From: Monosiga brevicollis MX1
Taxonomy: Eukaryota; Opisthokonta; Choanoflagellata; Craspedida; Salpingoecidae
Assembly (NCBI RefSeq): GCF_000002865.3
Contig: NW_001865040.1
Location: 2,541,254-2,600,904, forward strand
Length of the DNA: 59,651 nucleotides
Direction of reading: 5' to 3'
Shown: positions 13,144-24,147 of the stretch, in pieces
Layout of the letters: every line of letters begins with the position of its first letter
Numbering within the stretch: position 1 is the stretch's first letter
Notes under the pieces: generated by a model
Told to the model about the DNA's origin: nothing
What the model saw: the letters and a program-made list of their open reading frames with translations, nothing else
Databases searched by the model: none
Program-made: the position numbers and the translations under genes

Positions 13144-16100
13144 ATGTCGTACAACTGGCAAGATCATGAGGCTCGATGGCATGGCCTTTTCGAGACTGGC
13201 ATCAAAAAGGTGAGCGTTGGGCGCGAGAGGGTTTTAGCTGGGCCAGAGTTTGGCTCACTACACGTTCCTTCGTTGGCCACATCGATCTGACCTTGATGGG
13301 CTCGGTCTAGATTCTTAAGCAAGTGCATCCTGGCATCACGCTGGAGAGCCCGGCCTTGAAGCGATTCGACCAGCAACTACTGTGTCTATTTGCACACTTG
13401 GCGTCGGCCTTGGGCCGGTTTCCGGCCAACATTGAAGATTGCCAGCGTGCCATCGACTATGTCATGCCCGAAGATCTCGCTGAATGGGCGCTGCAGGCAG
13501 CCGAGCGAGCCGAAGCCGAGTTTAGCACCTTCAAGAAAAAAGGGCCAATCGGAACAGAGTTTGCCGCCGAAAAGGTTTGTGTTGTATTCCGTGGCATATG
13601 GACCGCGTCAGCGCGCTCGTTTCTTGCGCAGCCGGCGCTCGGCTCCCCATTTAGTAACTCTTATCAACTGCATTGGTTCTGCCCGGCTCCCCATCACCAG
13701 ATTCATGCCAAAATCAACAAAGAAGATGTCGACGGCACTGGTCGGGCCGTGTCCATCGAGGTCACCCTCTTTCTCCTCGTCGCCGTCGACTACATTGCTG
13801 CCGACGTTCTCAAGGTCCGCTCGTCCTTTTGTCATTCATCTCTGCTCCTCGCCATTTGACGCCGCGTGTCCTGGGCCTACTCACTCTCTCACCACCAACA
13901 TCTTTTCGGTCTCATCAATACAGTTGGCGGGCAACTTTGTGGAGCATTGCAATGGTCGCACCATCTCCGCGGAATCTCTCAACACGGCCCTCTCGGGCGA
14001 TGCGGTCAGTCAGCCACACGAACATCTCTGCACACACCGGCCGGTGGACAAAAGGGTTCCGAGATTTGCAATGGGAACCCGACCCTTCTGCGCCCGCCTC
14101 CGCTCCAGGCACCACTTCACGGTCATGGTTGGCATAGATGCTGCGCCTGCTCTTCGACAAGGTCAAGCGGCCGCCCGATGGAACCACCGCGCGGCTCGAC
14201 CTCAAATATCCCGACGCCGTTCGCGACATGCTGGCAGTCGAGCAGACTTTTATGCACAAGATGGAGCTCATGTCTCAGGTCTACCAGCGCACGCTAACAA
14301 CGCTGGATGATGTCCTCGAGGCGGAAGTCGTTTCCTTGTTGGATACCATCTCTTCCGTGCGCGACTTCAGCTTCAATATGGTCGTGGGTCTGGAGACCGC
14401 TTTGGAAGCCAGCAGCGCACGGCCGCGCGTCGGTGAATTTCTCGAGGAAGCGGCTCTGGTCTGTTGGCCATGCTTGTTCCTGGTCGCGACGCAGAAAAGG
14501 ATGGCTTGTTCCGCTTAGTTTAACTCGTCTCACAGCTCAAGTCCAATTTGCCACGCATAGACATTTGAATACCAAGCCCTGCTCACCTACATCTCGGAGG
14601 TGGGACAGAAGCTGCAGGAGCACCAAAAACTCATGCAAGATGCTGCGCTGCGCCGGCAGCTCAATGAGCGCGATCCCTTGTGGCTACCAGCCGTGCAATT
14701 CCACCTCCCTACGCTCTTGGTGGCACCTGCTCTACATCTAAAACATCACGTGGAAGCCGTCGAGGCTCTCGTGCATTGCGGTCAATTGCAAGGCCGCCAA
14801 CACGAGCTCCAACGTCTACGCACCGTATGTCGTTGTTTTATCTGTCTTGCATGGGGCCGGCATTGCCATGTTTTTTGATTTGTCAGACCCCCTCTCTGAT
14901 GCACCGGGGCCATTCCTCTGGGTAGGCTCTGGAGAATCTGCGACCAGCCACCCGGGACGTCACGGGCGAAGAATACAGCTTTCTGCGCGATCGTGAAAAC
15001 TTTTTGCAGTTTCCCTCTGTTGTTCGCCGCCAATGCCTTAGCGTGGCCAAGGGGTTGGAACGACGCATCGAAGGTGTGCCATTCGATTGTGCGTCTGCTT
15101 GTTGCACTCTCGTCGTACTGATCAACTCATCTTCCTTTCTTGTACATTCTGCTCGTGGGCCAACGGCGGCGGCACTGATTGTGGTCACAAAGGACTTTCC
15201 TTACCGCATCACACAAGCGAGCTCTTGTATACTGGACGCGCCATCGTTTGTGCAACCAGCTCCAAGGTCCGTTTTGAGATGAGCGCTTGCTCGTCGAGCC
15301 TCTCCCAGATGCTTCCTGTTGAGCAGCTGGTCTGGATTGCGTGTGAAACTTCACACCGGGGCATACTTTGCGGAACGAGTAGAAGCGCAACGATCGCACC
15401 CTTTATGTCTTTGAAGACTTGATTGTGGCAACCAAGGGCGTACGTTGCTCTCCTTATGGTCACATTGGGGTCAAGACTGTGCAGAGGAAGGGTCATGTTT
15501 TTGAACCAAGCGCGTGGGCTCCGGGTTCACATCAACCGGGTTCTCCTGGTGCGTCCATGTCGGCAGGGTCCCGACAAAGAAAAGCTCAAGGAGCTTTATC
15601 ATTTGGTCGAGGAACCAGTGATTGTGGTGGACAGCTCTGCCAGTCCCGTCCAACTCGTTGTGGTCACCACCCAGGGCAAGGTTCGGAAGTACCCCGGCAT
15701 TTTATCAATGATGTTTGGCGTGGACTCTTGCAGCAGCTCACCCTGCTCTCTGCTTGTCTTGCCGTCTTAAACTGGCATCGGCTTGCAAACTACCCCGTTT
15801 GCTTGCAGATCACCATCGAGGCTCCGCCGGCGGAATGGGACCAATGGTTCAAGGCCCTCTCTCACAAGACAATCCACAATTTTGTGGAACGCATGTTCAC
15901 GCTCAATCAACAGGATTTTGCGAGTCAGATGGCTGCCTTGCTTCCTTCACCGCTGTACGTTCTTTCATTGATGCGCTCGCGCGAATGCTCGGCCATCTGT
16001 CTATTGACAGCTTTTTGGAGGATAAGCTCCGGGTTTGAATGGACCGAGTAGAGTTCTCACTCTTCCATCCACCATCGCGCAGAGAGTATCGATTCGCCAC

Positions 16101-19100
16101 TCCCGATAGCGAGGCCAACATATTGTTTGATGAGAAGGAGTCGGAAGCGCGTGGCTTTCGCGTCGTCAAGGTGCTGTCTCTCGTCTTGGCTCGCTATGAG
16201 CGATCGATTGTGCTGCCTTCGTCAAAGGACGTTGTTTTTGGCTGGGCACCTGATCTCTAACGGCCCCGGGTTTATACTGTGTCGTTTTGGGAACAGGCTG
16301 GAACATTGGAAAAGCTGGTCGAGTTGCTGACTCATCCTCAACACACCGACACCGAGTATCTGCGCCACTTTCTGACGACCTACCGTTCCTTCTGTGATTC
16401 CGAGCGGCTACTGGAGCTCCTGTTGGAGCGCTACGATGTGCCAGATGCTGAAGCAGTGCGCCACGATGCCAAGCAGGCTCGTTTTTTTCACAAACAGTGG
16501 GTCAACTCTTGCTTGCCATGCACAGCCATATGGTGTATTCTCTTGATTTTTGTGAAGTTGAGGCGTTGCTGCTTGGTACAACAGCGGGTAGCTGTCAGCA
16601 GCATTCGACCTTTGCTGAACTCATTCATTCCGCCCATCTGTCTTGCACAGGTACCGAAGCCCAGTGCGTCTGCGTGTGATCAACGTTCTCAAGCAATGGG
16701 TCGAGAAGCATTTTTATGATTTTCAAGCGCCTCAGGCCCGGCCCAGTGATCCGGTGGTTGTGTCGCGTCAGTCGACGGATTTGTTAAAGCGCCTTCTCAA
16801 CTTTTCCAAGGAGGTCATCCGCCAAGATCCCGTGATGGCTCGGGCCTGTCAGCCCATCATTCGAGCTGTGAAGCGCCAGCTCAAGGGAAATGAGAAGGAG
16901 ATGGTACGTCAGCGCGCGCACGGGACACAACCGGCATGGATCTGCCGGCACAAGTCCCTGGCATCGGGCGCACGGCAGGCACTCTCGCTCATTTGTGGGT
17001 GTGCAGCGGTTTTTGAAAGCAGGGTCAGACGCGCCACCGGTGGCCATGTTAATTCCTGACACGACCGCTTTCAAGCGTCACTTGCTCAATTTTCATCCGC
17101 AAGAGGTCGCGCGCCAGATGACCATCATCGAGTTTCACTTGTACAAGTAAGACAGACCGCTTTCAACGCGTGATTTGACAACCAAATGTGTACTCGAAAC
17201 TAAACTGTTGTTTCGTATGATCAGGCGCATCTGGCCATCGGAGCTGGTCGGCCTGATGTGGACCCGGCGTGACAAGTGGCAACATGCACCAAATGTGCTG
17301 AACATGACCGTGCGCTCGACGCTGGTCACGCGCTGGCTCACGCGCTGCATTGTCGAGACTGCAAACCTCAACGAGCGTGTTGATTTGATCTCCATGATCG
17401 TCGAGGTGGGCTAGCGCGCGGGGGTACTCTGTACCCCCTTTGTTGCCATGGCAAATGAGCCTTTCGTGCTGCGTGCTGCAGACCAAGGGTGTTGAGAGCT
17501 CTGAAAGTTCATGCTCATTTGCTGCTTGAAATTCTGATGCTCCGTGACCTTGGCGTCATAGATCTTGAAGGAGCTGCGGTCCCTCAACAACTTCAACGGC
17601 ATGATGGAAGTGGTATCGGCGTTGAACAGCGCAGCAGTGCGCCGGCTCAACCACGCATGGGCCGAAGTCAACCCTCGTCGACGCGCTCTTTTCGACGAAT
17701 GCGTGGAGCAGCTGATGGGTGGTACCAACTACAGTCGCCTTCGGCAGGCCATTGAGCACGCGCCCGCGCCCAAGATCCCATTCTTTGGCATGTACCTCAC
17801 CGACATGACTTTCATCGAGGAGGGCTCCAGCGATACCATCCCGTCACCGCTGGGCGGCGTGCCTCTGATCAACTTTAGCAAGCGGTATGTGGAGAAGGCA
17901 ATGCGGGCTGTTTAAAAAAAGAAGAAGCAGTCAGAGGGTCGCTTCAATTGTTGATCAGAGACCCTGTGCGGGCCTCGATCCTGCTGATTGCCACGAGCTT
18001 ACTTGTCGGCGGGCATAGGCGGCTGCTGGCGCGAACGACGGGTACCATTCAACAGTATCAGAATCAACAATATGTATTGGCTGAGTGGCCCTTGCTGCAG
18101 GTTGGTGTCGTGTCCCCAGCCGTTTGTTTCCTTCTTTGGCTCTCACCCGGGCCTTGGCGCACGTGCTTTCCCTCACGGCGGCTCCCACCCTAAATCGACG
18201 CTGCGTAGACTTTTTTGATTGACCTGCCAACCACGATTGCCAACAGCGAGGAGGCCATTCCCTTTCCATCACCCGATGCGAGTAGCAAGGACATTCAAAA
18301 TTTCGACGTGAGTGCCAAGCTCCGAATAGGGTCGCGCCTTTGCATGCAGCTTCTGATGCTTGTTTGCCGGATGTATCTGTCTGTCAATAGGATGCCATCT
18401 ACCAACTTTCACTGCGTATCGAACCGCGTGGAATGGAGAAAGAGGCATTGCCCTCGTATGCATCCTCCGTGACGGTATGTTTAGTGTCGCCCGCCCGCAG
18501 GCACGGGCACTGGTCGTGCACACATTGCAGGTGGGGTGTGTGTGTCATTCATCCAGTCCAGTTGTCTCACCCTCTTGGAATTGCCCGTACCTGGCTGGCG
18601 GGATCACAGAGCATGATTGAGATCAAGGCCCGCAAGGACTTTTTAATTCGTGCATTTGTGCGGGTATGTCCCCTCGATTCCATTCAGACACGACTCGTAT
18701 GTTGCTTGCTCCTTCTCTGCAAACATCAGCTCATGTCTTCCCCTGGACCCGAATCATGCAGAAATCCAAAACCGAAGTGCGGTTGCGCACGGAGAGCGGC
18801 TCAGACTCGATCAACTCGGGTAGGTGACCGCCGAGTCCGCTAATTGTGAATGTCAGGCTGGCATAGGTGACACTCAGCCAATATGTACATGCCTTCAATG
18901 TTGACAGATGAGGACCGCCGCTCAAGTCTCAGCAGCTTGACATTCAGCCCCATCCCGTCTGGTGGGGGCACACCAGTCCGCCCAGGGCGCAGTTCCAGTC
19001 GGCCCATCATGCCACTGCCAGCATTGGCAGAGAGCACGCCGCCTGTCCTACCACCGCGCTCCCTCAAGCCGGCCGGGGAGGTGGACGACTCCAACGCGTA

Positions 19101-19101
19101 A
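13144..19101 (+). CDS. SOS: Son-of-sevenless-type Ras guanine-nucleotide exchange factor
   Basis: Exchanges GDP for GTP on Ras downstream of tyrosine kinases. The start ATG 13144 gives MSYNWQDHEARWHGLFETGI, matching the SOS N-terminus. Domains in order: tandem histone fold (13144-about 14020; VTLFLLVAVDYIAADVLK), Dbl-homology domain (14138-about 15080), PH domain (about 15400-15890, with coding signal split over several short exons), REM domain (16295-16800; DTEYLRHFLTTYRSF then RVINVLKQWVEKHFYDF), CDC25 catalytic domain (about 17040-17915; LNNFNGMMEVVSALNS, PFFGMYLTDM), then the SOS-specific QQYQNQQY segment near 18050. The C-terminal tail has PVLPPR, a PxxPxR site of the kind bound by Grb2 SH3 domains. 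Stop TAA at 19099-19101. Length by eye is 1,100-1,250 residues, close to animal SOS. Introns are numerous and phases agree where checked; the PH exon borders are the least certain. Confidence 0.92.
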
Positions 19102-19255
19102 TGGGCCTCTTTGACAGCTGGGTACCTGATCAGACTGTCACTGCCTTCATTTGGATAGACGATATTGATACACAGTGGACTGCGTCCTATCAAGCCAACG
19201 CTTTTCCCTTCTGTTGTCTTCCATCATTTCTATCATGTTCGGGGCGAGAGGAGAA

Positions 19256-19257
19256 AA

Positions 19258-19331
<74 letters not shown>
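19256..19331. repeat. (GA)n microsatellite downstream of SOS
   Basis: About 75 bases of nearly pure GA. It follows the SOS stop by about 150 bases. Open frames that cross it encode only RE/ER or SL/LS repeats and are not genes. The 19102-19706 gap otherwise shows nothing I can support. Confidence 0.9.
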
Positions 19332-19334
<3 letters not shown>

Positions 19335-19706
19335 GTGTGTGTGAAAAGAGAATGAAAGGGAATTGGTGTGTGGCGTGCTTGCCTGTTGATGTGACCAATA
19401 GATACGGCGTGTATGCTGCTTCCAGCCCAAATTGGGATCCCAATGTACAGCCGATGGAAACTGCCACAAGAGACGTGTCTGGCTTGGCCCTGTGTCAGTG
19501 GCAGGGTGTGTCTGCACATGCGTGATACAGAGAAAGGCTCAGAGCTGCGATCGGATATTAGAGGTTGGGGATTCAGTTATTGAATGGGGTAGCGGTGTGG
19601 GAATACAGGAGCATAGCCAAAACCACCTTCACCAAATGGCCCACTGACATGCGCCGCGCGGCAACGCTGGGGACGGGTCTCACACGATCACTGAGAGGGG
19701 AGCATC

Positions 19707-20019
19707 TCAGCTAACGCGCCATTTTAAAGGGGTGTCAGCACCCGCTTGATCAGACTGTTCCTGGCGCGCTCGTGCCTCAGCCATGCGCTTGTTGGCTCCT
19801 TTGGGGTCGGCCAATCCTCGCGCAGAGGCGGCCTCACGGCGCTTCTCAGCGGCCGCCAATTGCTGTTGGCGTCGCTGCTCCTGCGTGGCCTGCGCTCGTG
19901 ATTCCTGGCGTCAGTCCAAGCCCATCACCCCCTCAATAGGGTGAGTGCAGAACCAGCGACGACCTCACCTGATCCACACGGCCGCCGCTGCCGCTGCCTG
20001 AGGAAAAGCACGAGCCCAT
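19707..20019 (-). CDS. SVIP: small VCP/p97-interacting protein (SVIP-like), 82 residues
   Basis: Two exons on the minus strand: 19969-20019 (17 codons, MGSCFSSGSGSGGRVDQ) and 19707-19904 (65 codons plus TGA). The intron is phase 0, GT-AG, 64 bases. The start MGxC fits N-myristoylation with palmitoylation, as in animal SVIP, which anchors to the ER and restrains p97/VCP in ER-associated degradation. The middle AAAEKRREAASARGLADP resembles the VCP-interacting motif region (RRQKEAASRGI in human), and the C-terminus KWRVS matches human RWTVS. Human SVIP has 77 residues. The gene sits between the SOS 3' end and the divergent TPR-SH3 gene. The exons are too short to stand out as open frames, so it could easily be missed. 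Confidence 0.85.
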
Positions 20020-20433
20020 GATGGGATGAACGACGGGTCACCAAGCGTGCGCGCGCAATGTCGTCCCGCGAAACACGAAAACCCTAAATACATCTGGCAG
20101 CGTCGTCTTCTCATTTTCTTTCTTCATCTTCTTAGCTTTTTGAGGTTATGATTTCTTCATGATGTTGAAAAGTACCGGAGAGAGAGAGAGAGGGGGCGGG
20201 GTGAGCTCCATTTTTTTTTTTTTTTTTCAGAATCCGAGCTCGCTCTCCCAGCTCACTCCTTGCACATACGACACGCGTACAAGCACGGTTCTCGTGTTGG
20301 CGTGGCGGGTGAGCAGTGTTGTTGGTGGCAAGGGAGAAGGTGCTGGCGAGCGTGTGCCATCACGAGATTTGAGCTGGGTCCAGCTTGGTTGGGCACTACT
20401 GTTTCCGGCGAGAGCACACGTGACCGATTCACA

Positions 20434-22224
20434 ATGGCCACCAACTCGCGGAAGAAGCCCGAGTCCTTTGAAGAGTTTGTTCGAGCAGGGGCCCAATTCT
20501 CCAAACGGCGTGATTTTAAGCGTGCACTGCAGTGCTTCTCCAAAGCTCTCAAGCTCACGACAGGCGTGGATTTGCAAAAGGTCTCGGCCGTTCACGTTGA
20601 GGTACGCGCCAACACCTTTGGTTTTTGCGATGGACTCGGCGATTTGGCCGGGACATGATGGCGGAGTGAACAGAAGCGTCATCTATCCACAGGTGTGCTC
20701 ACACTTCCCTCCATCCATATTCGCCGGGCTGTGGCTTTCAGGCGGGTTCCTGTTGTTATATGCTGCGGCAATATGAGAAGGCGTTGTATCACTACAAACG
20801 CCAGCTGGCTGCAGCCAAGCAGTCGGGCCGAGGCGCCGACCAGGTGTGGAACGCATGTTCGCCACTGCTTCTCATTTAACACCGGCCATTCAATGCTGGA
20901 CTCACTTGCTCGCTGGTGCAGCAAGCCTACAAACACAAACACGACACACGCACCTCACGCCTGCACACCTCACACTCGGTGTGGGATTTTTCCCGTGCAG
21001 GCCCATGCCTACGCCAACATTGGTGTTGCGCTGCAAGCGCTGGACCTCTACGACAAAGCTTTAGAATGCTTCAAAAAGCAGCACGCGTTAGCTCAACGCG
21101 AGGGCGACGCTTTCTTACAAGCTCAAGCCTTGGACTCGATAGGTAACTGTGATTTCCAATCATCTTTTCATCAGCAAAGAGCTCACTACCAACCAGTCCA
21201 TTCCCCAACCATCTTATTGACCGACTGCTTGGAATTTGGGGTGGATTTAGGTTTAATTTATTCACGATTGGCGCAGGGTTGTGCCTTACAAGACGGCATG
21301 CCTCGACACGGCGGTCTCTTCAATGCCTCCGTCAGCTTCTATCGCAAAGTGCTGGCCCCTATTGACAAGCAGCTAGACCCCTCAGGCTTGGCACACGTGG
21401 CGGCCCATTTAGCTCACATGCACGAGCGTGCTGGCGACTATGTTGCGGCTGCTCATTTTCTTGCCCAGTCTATTGCTGTGGCTCAAAAGGCACGTGCAAT
21501 TGACCGATCGCATTTCTGGTTTCATTGTGCCAAAGCTCGTCTGCGCGCGGGTGCTTTGCTGCTTTGGCATTCATGAAGGAGCTTGTATCGATGTGTCGTC
21601 GCCTCATCATGTGTTTCCGGTGGTTTGGCAGGAAGAGGATGTCGTGGCCCAAGCTGGCTACATGTCCCGCTTGGGCGTGTGCCATCGAGAGCAAGGTCGT
21701 TACACGGAGGTGGGTTGAGGGGTGGATCCTGGGCAATTTGTCTCGGTGAAGATGACTTTCTCCAGCTCTGATCGTTTCGGCCATTTTGTGCACAGGCCAT
21801 TGCTCTGTTTGAGAGCGTATTGGCTCTACACGAGGCGCGCGGCGACCGTCGTGGCCAAGCTCAGGCTCATCGTCATCTAGGTTCCGTATATGAGGTGCGT
21901 CCCGTTTGCCCCGCTACCTAGGGCCCCCTTGATACATGCACGCTCAGCGGGGGTGACGGGCATTATTGATTGCTGGCAGGCTTTTGCTGATTTTGAGAAG
22001 AGCGCCCAGCATTTCGAATCTTACATCACGCTGATGCGGGACCTGGGTGACACGGCCATGCTATTCACGGGCTACGATCGCTTGGGCACCATCTACGAGC
22101 GTCTGTCAGACCGCCGACAGGTATGAACCATCGAACAGCGCAGCTGAGAGAATAAAAATAAAAATCATACAAGCAGTACAAGGACCGCCAGCGCGACAGG
22201 AACTTGTCGCACATTCGATACTAA

Positions 22225-22282
<58 letters not shown>

Positions 22283-23972
22283 CCGAGTTTAGGCGGCTGA
22301 AAACTACAAAGCAGCCATGTCCCTGGCGATGGAGGCCGGCAATCAGGTCTACAAGGCTGCGGCTCGGCGACATCTTCATCGTGCAACCGATCAAACAAGT
22401 TCGGCAGCTGCAGCCCCGGCGGAGGAGGGTGACCCGGGCAAGCGGCGCATGACCGTCACGTTGCGTGCCAAGAAAGGCATGACCAAGCTCTTCCGCAACA
22501 GTTTCCGTCGTAGCCAAGCCATTGACTCGGACGTTTGGTTGAGCGAAATGGAGCGTGGACACGGCGGCCTAGCCACTGCTAGCTTAGATGACGTTGGAGA
22601 CATGGTAGATACGGTTGGTCATGTTTCCATGTGAGGGTTGAGCGGGCTCCAGTGGCTGAGCCTCTTTTACCAACTTTGCTGTGCAACCTCGGTCCTGCTT
22701 TTCAGGTTTTGGAAGAAGAGCCTGACGCGCGGTCGCGGCGGGCCACATCGTCCGGCACCAATGCACGTGGCACCGGCCTCGACAAGTCTAGCGAACGCCG
22801 TAATACCGTCTCGGCCTTGCAAGCAGATGGGACCTCCTCGCCAGTGGTACACGGGTCCAAAAAGGAAAAGTCCGGTCTGCGTGGCGTCCTTAAACTCGGC
22901 AGCAAGGTGAGCATGCCCCTGTACATAAGGTGTCAATCGCTCGGAGATTGATGTGGCCAGGTAGAAGAAAGCAGAGACAGGGATCTGGCCAACCATATGC
23001 CTTGTGGATCGTGCTGATCTTGGCATGTGATCCACTATTGGTCCTTCTTGATGGTGGCGAAATCAGCGTTACAATCAAGAAGCAGAGTCTTCAGCCGATG
23101 AGGGCAGTGCAAACGGCGGCAGTCTGTTGGTGACGACAGACATTGATGCACTCGACTTGGATGGCGAACCCGCCCCGAGCAGTGGGGCCACAGGTAGTGA
23201 GTGGGCCCCTGTACTCGCTGCTCCGTCCCAGTTTGCGGCGGTTGATGAGCCTGTGGAACTGGAAAGCGTCAGTGTTACAACTTCCGAAGCGGCGTCCTTG
23301 GGTGACTCTGTGGAGACTAGCCTGTCGTATATTTCTGTTGATGCAAACACAGGGGCCTCCAAGTCGGCACCGAGGACGCCGCCTTTGGCGCGTGCGGCTG
23401 GTCACCGATCAACCAGTTTCGCGGCAGCAGGCCCGCGTGGTGCAGCACCCATGGCGGGCCCCGTGGGCACGGCCGGTCCACCCACACGCTCGTCACACAC
23501 GCTTCAATTCAACGCCATCCGACTCGAGCCGAACCTGGCGCCTGAAACATCCACCAAGCCAGTCGAGACTTCTCTTGTGCGCAGTGCACCACCTCCGGTT
23601 GCTCCCAAACCAACCCTCCATGCTCCTGCAGGCCAGGCCCTCGCCACTCCTGATTCACCAAGCACCAAGGTTTGTTTTGAATGATTAAGTCCTCATGTTT
23701 GCAGGCCCATTTTTGTGCTCTGACTCTGCATCCACTTCGTTCGACCTGTGCAGCGTGCGTGGATAGGTGCCGATCAACGCTGGGTAGCCAAGTACACACA
23801 CAAATCAAAAGAGGCGGACAATCTGAGCTTTAAGAAAGGTGACGTGCTGGTCAACCTCAAGGCTGTGAGCGACGATTGGTTCTTTGGCAAGAACGTGCGC
23901 ACCACGCAATCAGGACTCATTCCCGCAAACTACATTGAGGAAGAGGTCACCGACGACACGGCCGAAGCTTAG
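20434..23972 (+). CDS. TPR-repeat adaptor with C-terminal SH3 domain
   Basis: Start ATG 20434 (MATNSRKKPESFEEFVRAG); first exon 20434-20601. About six to seven tetratricopeptide repeats of the longer, kinesin-light-chain/LGN-like kind follow, such as AHAYANIGVALQALDLYDKA (about 21000) and AQAHRHLGSVYE (about 21870). After about 22400 comes a basic stretch (TVTLRAKKGMTKLFRNSFRR), a long Ser/Thr/Pro-rich linker, then an SH3 domain in the last exon (23755-23972: WVAKYTHKSKEADNLSFKKG, DDWFFGK, GLIPANYI). TPR followed by SH3 recalls p67phox and the SH3TC group, but no PB1 domain was seen and orthology is not claimed. It probably works as a scaffold linking proline-rich partners, for example SOS-like tails. 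One intron contains a 55-base T tract. Confidence 0.82.
22228..22282. repeat. 55-base poly(T) tract before a TPR-SH3 exon acceptor
   Basis: An uninterrupted run of T ending about 10 bases before the exon that begins AAENYKAAMS. It lies on the coding strand, so it is an extreme polypyrimidine tract. Alternatively it could be the tail of an antisense retroposed sequence; no such body was recognised. Confidence 0.9.
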
Positions 23973-24147
23973 CCTTCACTGTCGATAGGTGGTTCGAGGC
24001 ATCTGCCCTTGCTTTTGCCCCTTAGTTGCCTTGATGCGCAAAATCATATTATAATTTATGGTATCTTTTCGACTTTCGCCAAGGCTTGAATTGAGCATGC
24101 AAAGTCTTTTTTTTGTGCAGTTGACTGCCGTGCACAGCATGATGCAT

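Noticed and set aside
13390-14310. 306-residue open frame on the plus strand
   Set aside because: Overlaps SOS exons and introns in the wrong frame; the SOS frame carries the conserved histone-fold residues.
19147-19525. open frames with long Ser-Leu or Arg-Glu repeats
   Set aside because: They are translations of the GA microsatellite.
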